Shown here: positions 48,436-56,709 of the stretch, in pieces
Layout of the letters: each line of letters opens with the position of its first letter
How positions within the stretch are numbered: the first letter of the stretch is position 1
NCBI RefSeq assembly: GCF_025399895.1
Contig: NZ_JAODUA010000008.1
Span: 62,001-126,000, forward strand
Direction: 5' to 3'
DNA from: Streptomyces sp. ASQP_92
GTDB lineage: Bacteria > Actinomycetota > Actinomycetes > Streptomycetales > Streptomycetaceae
DNA: 64,000 bases
The notes under the pieces: generated by a model
Told to the model about the DNA's origin: nothing
Database searches by the model: none
Seen by the model: only the letters and a program-made list of their open reading frames with translations
Position numbers and translations under genes: made by a program

Positions 48436-48485
48436 GGGTGCCAGACTGCCACGGCCCCCGTACCCCGTGAGGAGCCGTCCCAGAA

Positions 48486-49187
48486 ATGACCGCGCTGCAA
48501 GACTTCGAGCTGTTCGGCACCCAGAGCCCGCCGGCCTCCTGGCTGGTCATAGCCACCGGCGTGGTCGCGCTCGTGGCCGTCGTCCCGCACGGCCTGTGGC
48601 GCCTGTCCCGCAACGCCGTCACCATCGCCCACGAGGGCGGCCACGGCCTGGTCGCGCTGCTCACCGGGCGCCGCCTCGACGGCATCCGGCTGCACTCCGA
48701 CACCAGCGGCCTCACCGTGAGCCGGGGCAAGCCGTACGGCCTCGGGATGATCCTGACGGCGGCCGCCGGCTACACCGCGCCGCCGCTCCTCGGCCTCGGC
48801 GGCGCCGCCCTGCTCGCCGCCCACCACATCACCCTCCTGCTGTGGCTGGCCACCGCCCTGCTGCTCGCGATGCTGGTGATGATCCGCAACGCGTACGGCG
48901 TCCTGACCGTGGTGATCACCGGTGCCGCGTTCCTGCTCGTGTCCTGGCTGACCGGCCCCGACGTACAGTCCGCGTTCGCGTACACGGCCGTGTGGTTCCT
49001 GCTGCTCGGCGGGGTGCGCCCGGCCTTCGAGCTCCAGCGCAAGCGCCGTCGGCACAACGACGGCGACTCGGACGCCGACCAGCTCGCCCGGCTCACCCAC
49101 GTACCACCGGCGCTCTGGCTCTTCCTCTTCCACGCCGTTTCGGTGTGCTCCCTGATCGGCGGCGGCCGCTGGCTGCTCGGCCTCTAG
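48486..49187 (+). CDS. M50-type zinc metallopeptidase family membrane protein
   Basis: 233-aa membrane protein with about six hydrophobic segments. The zinc-binding HEGGH is at residues 49-53 in the second segment (TIAHEGGHGLVALL), the M50B-like layout; a later NAYGVLTV may provide the third ligand region. Related proteins are intramembrane proteases, though activity is unproven in this branch. GAGGAG lies 13 bases before the ATG. It is 26 bp upstream of aroA in the same direction, but no link to aromatic synthesis is evident. Confidence 0.82.
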   Translation: MTALQDFELFGTQSPPASWLVIATGVVALVAVVPHGLWRLSRNAVTIAHEGGHGLVALLTGRRLDGIRLHSDTSGLTVSRGKPYGLGMILTAAAGYTAPPLLGLGGAALLAAHHITLLLWLATALLLAMLVMIRNAYGVLTVVITGAAFLLVSWLTGPDVQSAFAYTAVWFLLLGGVRPAFELQRKRRRHNDGDSDADQLARLTHVPPALWLFLFHAVSVCSLIGGGRWLLGL

Positions 49188-49213
49188 CCGTCGGCCCCAC
49201 TAAAGTGAGGGCC

Positions 49214-50539
49214 ATGACCGAAACACCCGTGCACCACGCCCTCTGGCCCGCCCCCCTCGCGAGCGGAGCCGTCGACGCGACGATCACCGTGCCCGGATCG
49301 AAATCGGTCACCAATCGCGGACTCGTCCTGGCGGCACTGGCCGCCGAGCCCGGCTGGCTGCGCCGCCCCCTGCGCTCGCGCGACACCCTGCTGATGGCGG
49401 AGGCGCTGCGCGCCCTGGGCGTCGGCATCGAGGAGGCCGTGGGCCCCGACGGTTCGGGCGAGGCCTGGCGGGTGATCCCGGCCGGCCTGCACGGCCCGGC
49501 CACGGTGGACGTCGGCAACGCCGGTACGGTCATGCGCTTCCTGCCGCCGGTGGCGACCCTCGCCGACGGCCCCATCCGCTTCGACGGTGACCCCCGGTCC
49601 TACGAGCGCCCGCTGGGCGGTGTCATCGACGGACTGCGCGCGCTGGGTGCCCGCGTCGACGACGACAACCGCGGCGCGCTCCCGATGACCGTGCACGGCG
49701 CGGGCGCCCTCGAAGGCGGCCGGGTGGAGATCGACGCCTCCTCCAGCTCCCAGTTCGTCTCGGCCCTGCTGCTGTCCGCGCCCCGCTTCAACCAGGGCGT
49801 CGAGGTGCGGCACGTGGGCGCCAAGCTGCCGTCGCTGCCGCACATCCGGATGACGGTGGACATGCTGCGCTGTGTGGGCGCCCAGGTCGACGAGCCGGAG
49901 ACGGGCGGCGAGCCGAACGTGTGGCGGGTCTCGCACTCGGCGCTGCTCGGTCGCGACCTGACGGTCGAGCCGGACCTGTCCAACGCTCAGCCCTTCCTGG
50001 CCGCGGCCCTCATCACGGGCGGCACGGTCGTCATCCCCGACTGGCCGGCCCGCACCACCCAGCCCGGTGACCAACTGCGCCGGATCTTCACCGAGATGGG
50101 CGGCACCTGCCAACTGACCGACCGCGGGCTCGTGTTCAAGGGCTCGGGCCGCATCCACGGCATCGACGTGGACCTGAGCGAGGTCGGCGAGCTGACCCCG
50201 GGCATCGCGGCCGTCGCGGCCCTCGCCGACTCCCCCTCCACGCTGCGCGGCGTCGCGCATCTGCGCCTGCACGAGACGGACCGCCTTGCCGCCCTCACCA
50301 AGGAGATCAATGAGCTGGGCGGCGATGTGACGGAGACCGAGGACGGTCTGCACATCCGGCCGCGCCCGCTGCACGGAGGTGTCTTCCACACCTACGACGA
50401 CCACCGGATGGCGACGGCCGGCGCGATCATCGGCCTCGCCGTCGAGGGCGTCCAGGTCGAGAACGTGGCGACGACGGCCAAGACGCTGCCCGACTTCCCC
50501 GAGATGTGGGACGCCATGCTGACGGGGACCGGAAGCTGA
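49214..50539 (+). CDS. aroA: 5-enolpyruvylshikimate-3-phosphate synthase
   Basis: Sixth step of the shikimate pathway: joins phosphoenolpyruvate to shikimate-3-phosphate. 441 aa; the N-terminal PGSKSVTNR, the GNAGTVMRFLPP loop near residue 100, the SSSQFVSALLL segment and HETDRLAAL near residue 355 are family signatures. GAGG precedes the ATG at 49214; earlier in-frame codons belong to the preceding gene region. The rsgA gene follows after 14 bp, as in other streptomycetes. Confidence 0.96.
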   Translation: MTETPVHHALWPAPLASGAVDATITVPGSKSVTNRGLVLAALAAEPGWLRRPLRSRDTLLMAEALRALGVGIEEAVGPDGSGEAWRVIPAGLHGPATVDVGNAGTVMRFLPPVATLADGPIRFDGDPRSYERPLGGVIDGLRALGARVDDDNRGALPMTVHGAGALEGGRVEIDASSSSQFVSALLLSAPRFNQGVEVRHVGAKLPSLPHIRMTVDMLRCVGAQVDEPETGGEPNVWRVSHSALLGRDLTVEPDLSNAQPFLAAALITGGTVVIPDWPARTTQPGDQLRRIFTEMGGTCQLTDRGLVFKGSGRIHGIDVDLSEVGELTPGIAAVAALADSPSTLRGVAHLRLHETDRLAALTKEINELGGDVTETEDGLHIRPRPLHGGVFHTYDDHRMATAGAIIGLAVEGVQVENVATTAKTLPDFPEMWDAMLTGTGS

Positions 50540-50553
50540 GCGGGGCTTAGGAC

Positions 50554-51567
50554 ATGCGCCGCTACGGCAAGAACCCGGACGAGGACGACATCCGCGTCCG
50601 CCCCAACCCCAAGGGCAACCGCCCCCGCACCACCATCCGACCCAAGCACGAGGACGCCGCCGAGGGCATGGTCCTCACGGTCGACCGGGGCCGGCTGACC
50701 TGTCTGGTCGGCGACCGCACGATCCACGCCATGAAGGCCCGCGAACTGGGCCGCAAGGCCGCGGTGGTGGGCGACCGCGTCGACATCGTCGGCGATCTGT
50801 CCGGCAAGAAGGACACGCTCGCGCGGATCGTACGGATCGGCAAGCGCACCTCGGTCCTGCGACGCACGGCCGACGACGACGACCCCTACGAGCGCGTGGT
50901 GGTCGCCAACGCCGACCAGCTCGCCATCGTCACGGCGCTCGCCGACCCCGAGCCGCGCCCGCGCCTCATCGACCGCTGTCTGGTGGCGGCGTACGACGGC
51001 GGCCTGGAGCCGCTGCTCGTCCTGACCAAGTCGGACCTGGCGCCGGCCGATGAACTCCTGGAGATGTACGGCGCGTTGGGCGTCCCGTACGTCGTCACCT
51101 CGCGCGAGGAGCTGTACGAGGGCGACGCGGCCGACCGGGTGCGCGAGCAACTGCACGGCAAGGTCACCGCGTTCGTGGGCCACTCCGGCGTCGGCAAGAC
51201 GACCCTGGTCAACGCGCTGGTCCCGGAGGCCAGGCGGCGCATCACCGGACATGTCAACGCGGTCACCGGACGCGGCCGCCACACCACCACCTCCGCGCTC
51301 GCGCTGCCCCTGGACAGCGCGGACGGCGGCTGGGTCGTCGACACCCCGGGCGTACGGTCCTTCGGGCTCCACCACGTCGACCCGTCGCGGGTGATCCTGG
51401 CCTTCCCCGACCTCGTACCGGGCACCGCGAACTGTCCGCGCGCGTGCAGCCACGACGAGGCCGAGTGCGCGCTCGACCAGTGGGTGGCGGACGGCCACGC
51501 CGATCCGGCCCGGCTCTATTCGCTGCGCCGGCTGCTCGCGACCAGGGAGCGACGCGAGGGCGACTGA
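50554..51567 (+). CDS. rsgA: Ribosome small-subunit-dependent GTPase A
   Basis: Circularly permuted GTPase acting late in 30S subunit assembly, 337 aa. Domain order: OB-fold (about 40-105), GTPase with G4 (TKSD) before G1 (GHSGVGKTT near residue 209) and G3 (DTPG), then a zinc knuckle (CPRACSHDEAEC). All motifs appear intact. It shares the aroA transcript (14-bp spacing). The N-terminus is rich in charged residues. Confidence 0.95.
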   Translation: MRRYGKNPDEDDIRVRPNPKGNRPRTTIRPKHEDAAEGMVLTVDRGRLTCLVGDRTIHAMKARELGRKAAVVGDRVDIVGDLSGKKDTLARIVRIGKRTSVLRRTADDDDPYERVVVANADQLAIVTALADPEPRPRLIDRCLVAAYDGGLEPLLVLTKSDLAPADELLEMYGALGVPYVVTSREELYEGDAADRVREQLHGKVTAFVGHSGVGKTTLVNALVPEARRRITGHVNAVTGRGRHTTTSALALPLDSADGGWVVDTPGVRSFGLHHVDPSRVILAFPDLVPGTANCPRACSHDEAECALDQWVADGHADPARLYSLRRLLATRERREGD

Positions 51568-51665
51568 CCCGTTTCCAGGGGCGTGCGCGGACCCCGCGTT
51601 GCATAATCGCCCCAAGTGTTGACCATGCAGTCAGCGACGACGAGGCGTTGTGGGAGGCCCTGGAG

Positions 51666-51989
51666 ATGGCGTGGCTGCTGGTCGTGGTGGCGGGAATCCT
51701 GGAAACGGGCTTCGCCGTCTGTCTGAAGCTCTCGCACGGTTTCACCCGGCTGTGGCCGACGATCGCCTTCGCCGCGTTCGCCCTCGGCTCGTTCGGCCTG
51801 CTGACGCTGTCCCTGCGGAAGCTGGACGTGGGCCCGGCGTACGCGGTGTGGACGGGCATCGGGGCAGCCGGTACCGCGATCTACGGCATGGTCTTCCTCG
51901 GGGACGTGGTCTCCACCCTCAAGCTGGTGTCGATCTCCCTGGTCATCGTCGGCGTGATCGGCCTCCAGATCTCGGGATCGGCCCACTGA
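51666..51989 (+). CDS. Small multidrug resistance (SMR) transporter
   Basis: 107-aa, four-helix DMT/SMR protein of the EmrE/SugE type. The essential membrane Glu is E13 (AGILETGFAV); GPAYAVWTGIG near residue 58 and GVIGLQISG at the end are typical. It would act as an antiparallel dimer exporting cations or guanidinium-type compounds. GGAGG precedes ATG 51666. SMR proteins with this start pattern are often guanidinium exporters, but specificity cannot be decided. Convergent with the TetR gene. Confidence 0.88.
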   Translation: MAWLLVVVAGILETGFAVCLKLSHGFTRLWPTIAFAAFALGSFGLLTLSLRKLDVGPAYAVWTGIGAAGTAIYGMVFLGDVVSTLKLVSISLVIVGVIGLQISGSAH

Positions 51990-52018
51990 CCCACGCCCCG
52001 GGGCCTGTTGACGGGGCG

Positions 52019-52651
52019 TCAGTTGCGGGGCGGCTGTTCCGGGGCCCGCATCGGGAGCGGGGTGAGTACCGCGCGCAGATAGACGGACTGGCCCTCGCCC
52101 CGTCCCGGGGGTGCCACGAGGCAGGACAGGCCGAGCCGCACCGCCGTCTCGCAGTACCGGCCGAGCTCCACCGGATCCGCGCCCGGCACCTGCGCCGCCA
52201 GGGCCGCGAGCGCCCGGTCCCTGACGGTGGCCACGAGTTCGGCGGGGCCCGGCACCCCGGCGTCGGCGCGGCGCTGGGCGGGCACGGTCGAGGCCCTGGG
52301 GGTGCGCGGAGGGGACGGCGCCGGAAGGCGTTCGCTCCAGCAGCCCGTGAGCAGGGCGCGCACCAGGACGCTGGAGCGGGCCGAGCCGAGCATCCACTCC
52401 GCCACGAGCACCATGCGGTCGGCGGGGCCGGTGGGTTCGGCCAGCGCCCGGTCGACGCCCCGCAGATAGACATCGGCCTCCCGGCGCACAAGAGCCCGGG
52501 CGAGGCCGTCCTTGCCGCCGAACTCGTTGTAGAGGGTCTGCCGCGAGACCCCCGCCGCGGCTGCCACGTCCACCATCCGCACCGCGGGCCAGGGCAGTTC
52601 CGCGAGCGCCGAGAGGGCGACGTCGAGCAACGCTTCCCGCGCCGTGGGCAT
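52019..52651 (-). CDS. TetR family transcriptional regulator
   Basis: 210-aa regulator. The N-terminal helix-turn-helix (VRMVDVAAAAGVSRQTLYNEFGGKDGL, residues about 22-50) is clear and the C-terminal ligand domain is variable and Pro/Ala-rich. ATG 52651 has GGAGG upstream. It converges on the SMR gene and is divergent from hisN (about 155 bp apart). Control of the SMR exporter is possible but positional only. Confidence 0.87.
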   Translation of the reverse strand: MPTAREALLDVALSALAELPWPAVRMVDVAAAAGVSRQTLYNEFGGKDGLARALVRREADVYLRGVDRALAEPTGPADRMVLVAEWMLGSARSSVLVRALLTGCWSERLPAPSPPRTPRASTVPAQRRADAGVPGPAELVATVRDRALAALAAQVPGADPVELGRYCETAVRLGLSCLVAPPGRGEGQSVYLRAVLTPLPMRAPEQPPRN

Positions 52652-52807
52652 GGTCGCCTCCGGAGCCCCCGAGGCCTGGCGAGCGGCTCCTGGTTCAGGG
52701 TTGACGCGGCCGCCGGGGGTGTCAAGGGGCGCCGGGGGCGGGCGCGGGGGCGTCCCGGAGTGCGGGCGCCGTGGCTCGTACAGCGGACGGTCGCTACGGT
52801 GGTGACC

Positions 52808-53614
52808 ATGCCCGACTATCACGATGATCTGCGTCTCGCCCACGTCCTCGCGGACGCCGCGGACGCGGCCACCATGGACCGGTTCAAGGCCCTCGACCTG
52901 AAGGTCGAGACCAAGCCGGACATGACGCCGGTGAGCGAGGCCGACAAGGCGGCCGAGGAGGTCATCCGGGGGCATCTGCATCGGGCGCGGCCGCGCGATG
53001 CGATCCTCGGCGAGGAGTACGGCCTGGAGGGCACGGGCCCGCGGCGCTGGGTGGTCGACCCGATCGACGGCACCAAGAACTACGTCCGGGGCGTGCCGGT
53101 GTGGGCGACGCTGATCTCGTTGATGGAGGCGGGCGAGAACGGGTTCCAGCCGGTGGTGGGCGTCGTCTCGGCACCCGCCCTGAACCGGCGCTGGTGGGCG
53201 GCGAAGGGCCATGGCGCGTACACCGGACGCAGTCTCACCTCGGCGACCCGGCTGCACGTCTCCAGCGTCTCGGAGCTGGCCGACGCCTCGTTCTCGTACT
53301 CCTCGCTGAGCGGTTGGGAGGAGCGGGGCAAGCTCGACGACTTCCTCGATCTGACGCGGGAGTGCTGGCGCACCCGCGCCTACGGTGACTTCTGGCCGTA
53401 CATGATGGTCGCCGAGGGCTCGGTGGACTTCTGCGCGGAGCCGGAGCTGTCCCTGTGGGACATGGCGGCGAACGTGATCGTGGTGCAGGAGGCCGGGGGC
53501 GTCTTCACCGGTCTCGACGGCAGGACGGGTCCGCACAGCGGCAACGCGGCGGCCTCCAACGGCCTGCTCCACGAGGAGCTGCTCGGCTACCTCGGAGACA
53601 CTCCGCAGCCCTGA
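52808..53614 (+). CDS. hisN: Histidinol-phosphatase (inositol monophosphatase family)
   Basis: 268-aa FIG-type phosphatase making histidinol from histidinol phosphate. Motifs: EADKAAEEVI near residue 44, GEEYG near 70, the metal site DPIDGTKNY near 88 and LWDMAANVIVVQEAGG near 215. The S. coelicolor homologue at this position (SCO5208, from memory) was identified as the missing histidine-pathway phosphatase. Broader inositol-phosphate activity cannot be excluded. The ATG is preceded by GGTGGTG. Confidence 0.9.
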   Translation: MPDYHDDLRLAHVLADAADAATMDRFKALDLKVETKPDMTPVSEADKAAEEVIRGHLHRARPRDAILGEEYGLEGTGPRRWVVDPIDGTKNYVRGVPVWATLISLMEAGENGFQPVVGVVSAPALNRRWWAAKGHGAYTGRSLTSATRLHVSSVSELADASFSYSSLSGWEERGKLDDFLDLTRECWRTRAYGDFWPYMMVAEGSVDFCAEPELSLWDMAANVIVVQEAGGVFTGLDGRTGPHSGNAAASNGLLHEELLGYLGDTPQP

Positions 53615-53880
53615 CGGGGGCCGGGCGCGTGGGGCACTTCACCGGCGGGGCCGCTCGGGTCCGGCACGGCCGGGCTCCCGCGCGTGTCATGGCTGAGGCG
53701 CGCGAGAGGCGTGTGCCGTGGTTTTGCGCGCCCCTCAACGGGCCTCTACCCACCCCTTGTTGACGGGCGGCCGGGATGCGACTCTAGGAGTCCCCCCACT
53801 TGTGAACTTGTGAATCCCTTTCGGGGCGGGCTTCTCGCGCCGTGCCCGGAAGCGGAATCCACCAGGAGGTGGCCCTCTTC

Positions 53881-54279
53881 ATGCTCGTCCGTGACGCCAT
53901 GAGCACGATGGTCCTCACCATCGGACCCGACCACACCCTCCGCCAGGCGGCAGGGCTGATGTCCGCGCGCCGCATCGGCGCGGCCGTCGTCCTCGACCCC
54001 GACACCAGCGGCCTCGGCATCCTTACCGAGCGCGACATCCTCAACGCCGTCGGCCGGGGTCTCGACCCCGACCACGAGACGGCGAGCAAACACACCACCA
54101 CCGACGTCGTGTTCGCGGCGCCGTCCTGGACCCTGGTCGAGGCCGCCGAGGCCATGACGCACGGCGGGTTCCGGCATCTGATCGTGCTCGACGACCACGG
54201 CCCGGTCGGCATCGTCTCGGTCCGCGACATCATCCGCTGCTGGGCCCCGGCGCGCCCCGAAGCCGCCCTGACCGGCTGA
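53881..54279 (+). CDS. CBS-domain pair protein
   Basis: 132-aa protein formed by two CBS motifs (residues about 8-60 and 75-125: GILTERDILNAV and GIVSVRDIIRCW), a module that usually binds adenine nucleotides as an energy sensor. ATG 53881 has AGGAGGTG 11-13 bases upstream; an in-frame ATG at 53842 is less likely. Convergent with katA across a shared terminator. The 266 bp before it hold no visible gene. Confidence 0.85.
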   Translation: MLVRDAMSTMVLTIGPDHTLRQAAGLMSARRIGAAVVLDPDTSGLGILTERDILNAVGRGLDPDHETASKHTTTDVVFAAPSWTLVEAAEAMTHGGFRHLIVLDDHGPVGIVSVRDIIRCWAPARPEAALTG

Positions 54280-54322
54280 ACAGGCGTACCCCGCACGCCG
54301 GTTGACGGTGTCCGGTGCACGC

Positions 54323-54360
54323 CGGAAGGCCGGACCCCCGAAGGGAAGTCCGGCCTTCCG
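54323..54360. terminator. Bidirectional terminator between the CBS gene and katA
   Basis: Perfect 13-bp stem CGGAAGGCCGGAC / GTCCGGCCTTCCG with a 12-nt loop, placed between two convergent genes. Confidence 0.85.
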
Positions 54361-54382
54361 TCCCTCGGCAGGCGGGCCCGTA

Positions 54383-55834
54383 TCAGCCGCGAAGGGCCTG
54401 GACCGCGGCTTCGAGCCGCTTGCCGAAGTCGTCGTCCGCCTGGCGGAAGTTGTTGATCGCCCGGTCCGCGATGTCCTCGCGGGACACCTTGGCGATGAAG
54501 CCCGCCAGGTTGTCGATCAGACGGGTCTTCTCGTCCTCCGAGTACAGCCGGTAGAGGTTTCCGGCCTGCACGAAGTCGTTGTCCTCGGCGTGCACGGGCG
54601 CTGCCCCGGTGCCCGTGACCCCGGTGACGGAACTGCCCTGCCACAGCGGGCGGTCGGTCTGGGACGGCCCGCCGAAGCTGTTGGGCTCGTAGTTCTTCGC
54701 ACCCTTGTGGCGGCCGTCGTACAGGTAGCCGTCACGGGAGTTGGTGCGCGCCTCGGTGGCGTGCGGGCGGTTGACCGGCAGGTGGTCGGCGTTGATGCCG
54801 ACGCGGTAGCGGTGCGCGTCGCCGTACGCGAAGAGGCGGCCCTGGAGCATCTTGTCCGGGGAGGGACCGATACCGGGGACGAAGTGGGCGGGGCTGAAGA
54901 TGGACTGCTCGACCTCCGCGAAGATGTTCTCCGGGTTGCGGTTGAGCTCCAGCTTGCCGATCTCGATCGGCGGGTAGTCCGCGTGCGGCCACACCTTGGT
55001 GAGGTCGAACGGGTTGAAGCGGTACGTCGCCGCGTCCGCCTCCGGCATGATCTGCACCTGCACGGTCCAGGACGGGAAGTCACCGCGCTCGATGGCCTCG
55101 CGCAGGTCGCGCTGGTGGCTGTCCGGGTCCTCACCGGCGAGCTTGTTGGCCTCGTCCTGGGTGAGGTTCTTGATCCCCTGGTCGGTCTTGAAGTGGTACT
55201 TGACCCAGAAGACCTCGCCGGCCTCGTTGTTCCACTGGTAGGTGTGCGAGCCGTAGCCGTTCATGTGGCGCAGGGTGGCCGGGATGCCGCGGTCACCGAA
55301 GAGCCAGGTCACCTGGTGGGTGCTCTCGGGGCTCAGGCCCCAGAAGTCCCAGACGTTGTCGGCTTCCTGGCTGCCCGTGTACGGGTCGCGCTTCTGGGTG
55401 TGGATGAAGTCGGGGAACTTGATGGCGTCCTTGATGAAGAAGACGGGCGTGTTGTTGCCGACCAGGTCGTAGTTCCCCTCCTCCGTGTAGAACTTCAGCG
55501 CGAAGCCGCGGGGGTCGCGCACGGCGTCGGCGGAACCGAGGTTGCCGGCCACCGTGGAGAAGCGCAGGAACGTCTCGGTCTGCTTGCCGACCTCGGAGAG
55601 GAACGCGGCGCGCGTCCACTGCGAGACGTCACGGGTGAGCGTGAAGGTGCCGTACGCACCCGCGCCGCGGGCGTGCACGATGCGCTCCGGGATGCGCTCG
55701 CGGTTGAAGTGGGCGAGCTTCTCCAGGAGCGACTGGTCCTGGATCAGAACCGGCCCGCCGGCGCCCGCGGTCGCGCTGTTCTGGTTGTCGGCGACCGGCG
55801 CGCCGGCCTCCGTCGTGAGCGGTCCCTGTGTCAC
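54383..55834 (-). CDS. katA: Monofunctional haem catalase (vegetative)
   Basis: 483-aa clade-3-size catalase converting H2O2 to water and oxygen. Active-site His is H54 (RIVHARGAGAYG), the distal Asn is in DLVGNNTPVFF, and the proximal haem Tyr is in RLFAYGDAHRYR near residue 340. GTG 55834 was chosen because GGAGG lies seven bases before it and the N-terminus MTQGPLTTEAG matches S. coelicolor CatA/KatA as I recall; ATG 55852 is longer but poorly led. Divergent from catR with an operator between, so it is induced by peroxide through CatR. Confidence 0.96.
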   Translation of the reverse strand: MTQGPLTTEAGAPVADNQNSATAGAGGPVLIQDQSLLEKLAHFNRERIPERIVHARGAGAYGTFTLTRDVSQWTRAAFLSEVGKQTETFLRFSTVAGNLGSADAVRDPRGFALKFYTEEGNYDLVGNNTPVFFIKDAIKFPDFIHTQKRDPYTGSQEADNVWDFWGLSPESTHQVTWLFGDRGIPATLRHMNGYGSHTYQWNNEAGEVFWVKYHFKTDQGIKNLTQDEANKLAGEDPDSHQRDLREAIERGDFPSWTVQVQIMPEADAATYRFNPFDLTKVWPHADYPPIEIGKLELNRNPENIFAEVEQSIFSPAHFVPGIGPSPDKMLQGRLFAYGDAHRYRVGINADHLPVNRPHATEARTNSRDGYLYDGRHKGAKNYEPNSFGGPSQTDRPLWQGSSVTGVTGTGAAPVHAEDNDFVQAGNLYRLYSEDEKTRLIDNLAGFIAKVSREDIADRAINNFRQADDDFGKRLEAAVQALRG

Positions 55835-55894
55835 GTGCGCCTCCAGCGTCATGTCCTGCGAGTCCTGTCCCGCGGCTTAACTGGTTTCGATCCT

Positions 55895-55908
55895 ACAATG
55901 GACATTGT
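55895..55908. promoter_or_regulatory. CatR/Fur-type operator between katA and catR
   Basis: ACAATGGACATTGT: perfect 6-2-6 inverted repeat of the PerR/Fur type, AT-rich in a GC-rich gap, between the divergent katA and catR genes. A single operator could repress both. Confidence 0.8.
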
Positions 55909-55977
55909 CTAAGTCAAACGACGGTCCAATCCCACACCGATTCGGGACTGGGCCGCTCCCCTGTTAGGCTGGGGCGC

Positions 55978-56394
55978 ATGAGCGACCTGTTGGAGCGACT
56001 GCGCGGCCGCGGCTGGCGCATGACCGCACAGCGGCGCGTCGTGGCCGAGGTGCTCGACGGCGACCACGTCCACCTCACGGCGGACGAGGTCCATGCCCGC
56101 GCGGCGGAACGGCTGCCCGAGATCTCCCGGGCCACGGTGTACAACACCCTGGGCGAGCTGGTGACCCTCGGCGAGATCCTGGAAGTCTCCACGGACCGCC
56201 GCGCCAAGCGCTACGACCCGAACGCGCACCGGCCCCACCAGCACCTGGTCTGCGCCCAGTGCGGCGCGATCCGCGACGTCCACCCGCAGGGCAACCCGCT
56301 GGCCGACCTCCCGGACACCGAGCGCTTCGGCTTCACGATCGCCGCCGTCGAGGTCACCTACCGGGGCACCTGCCCCAACTGCGCAGCGGCCTGA
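55978..56394 (+). CDS. catR: Peroxide-sensing Fur-family repressor CatR
   Basis: 138-aa Fur/PerR-like metalloregulator. N-terminal winged helix (MTAQRRVVAEVL, ISRATVYNTLGEL) and C-terminal metal domain with HRPHQHLVCAQCGAIRDV and a final CPNC, giving the structural zinc Cys4 set. In S. coelicolor CatR represses catA and itself and loses binding on thiol/His oxidation by H2O2. ATG 55978, with a short G-rich leader. Terminator at 56416. Confidence 0.94.
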   Translation: MSDLLERLRGRGWRMTAQRRVVAEVLDGDHVHLTADEVHARAAERLPEISRATVYNTLGELVTLGEILEVSTDRRAKRYDPNAHRPHQHLVCAQCGAIRDVHPQGNPLADLPDTERFGFTIAAVEVTYRGTCPNCAAA

Positions 56395-56415
56395 CCGCCC
56401 GCACCCCCGCACGAC

Positions 56416-56445
56416 GAAGCCCTCCGGCACCGGCCGGAGGGCTTC
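56416..56445 (+). terminator. catR terminator
   Basis: Perfect 13-bp stem GAAGCCCTCCGGC / GCCGGAGGGCTTC with a 4-nt loop, 22 bp after the catR stop, followed by TCTTGT. Confidence 0.88.
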
Positions 56446-56517
56446 TCTTGTGCGCGCTTCTTCTGTGCGCCGCCCATCTTCCGGGCGCCCGGCACTCCAC
56501 GCATACACGGAAACGGC

Positions 56518-56551
56518 TGAGGCCCGAATCCCCCAAAGGATTCGGGCCTCA
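56518..56551 (-). terminator. Terminator of initiator tRNA gene copy 1
   Basis: Perfect 14-bp stem TGAGGCCCGAATCC / GGATTCGGGCCTCA with a 6-nt loop, just beyond the tRNA 3' end. Confidence 0.85.
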
Positions 56552-56560
56552 TCCTGCAAG

Positions 56561-56634
56561 TAGCGGGGACAGGATTTGAACCTGCGACCTCTGGGTTATG
56601 AGCCCAGCGAGCTACCGAGCTGCTCCACCCCGCG
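56561..56634 (-). tRNA. Initiator tRNA-fMet (CAT), copy 1
   Basis: Minus-strand 74-nt cloverleaf starting CGCGGGGTGGAGCAGC and ending CCCCGCTA, with anticodon loop CTCATAA on a stem containing three consecutive G-C pairs (GGG/CCC). The first base C has no Watson-Crick partner at position 72 (U). Both are initiator hallmarks. CCA is not encoded. Identical to the copy at 58778. Confidence 0.95.
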
Positions 56635-56709
56635 TCGGTGAACACAACCCTACGGGACGGTGTGGACCAGCGCAAATCTGTTCCCCACCGGGGCGGGGCC
56701 ACCCGCTCG

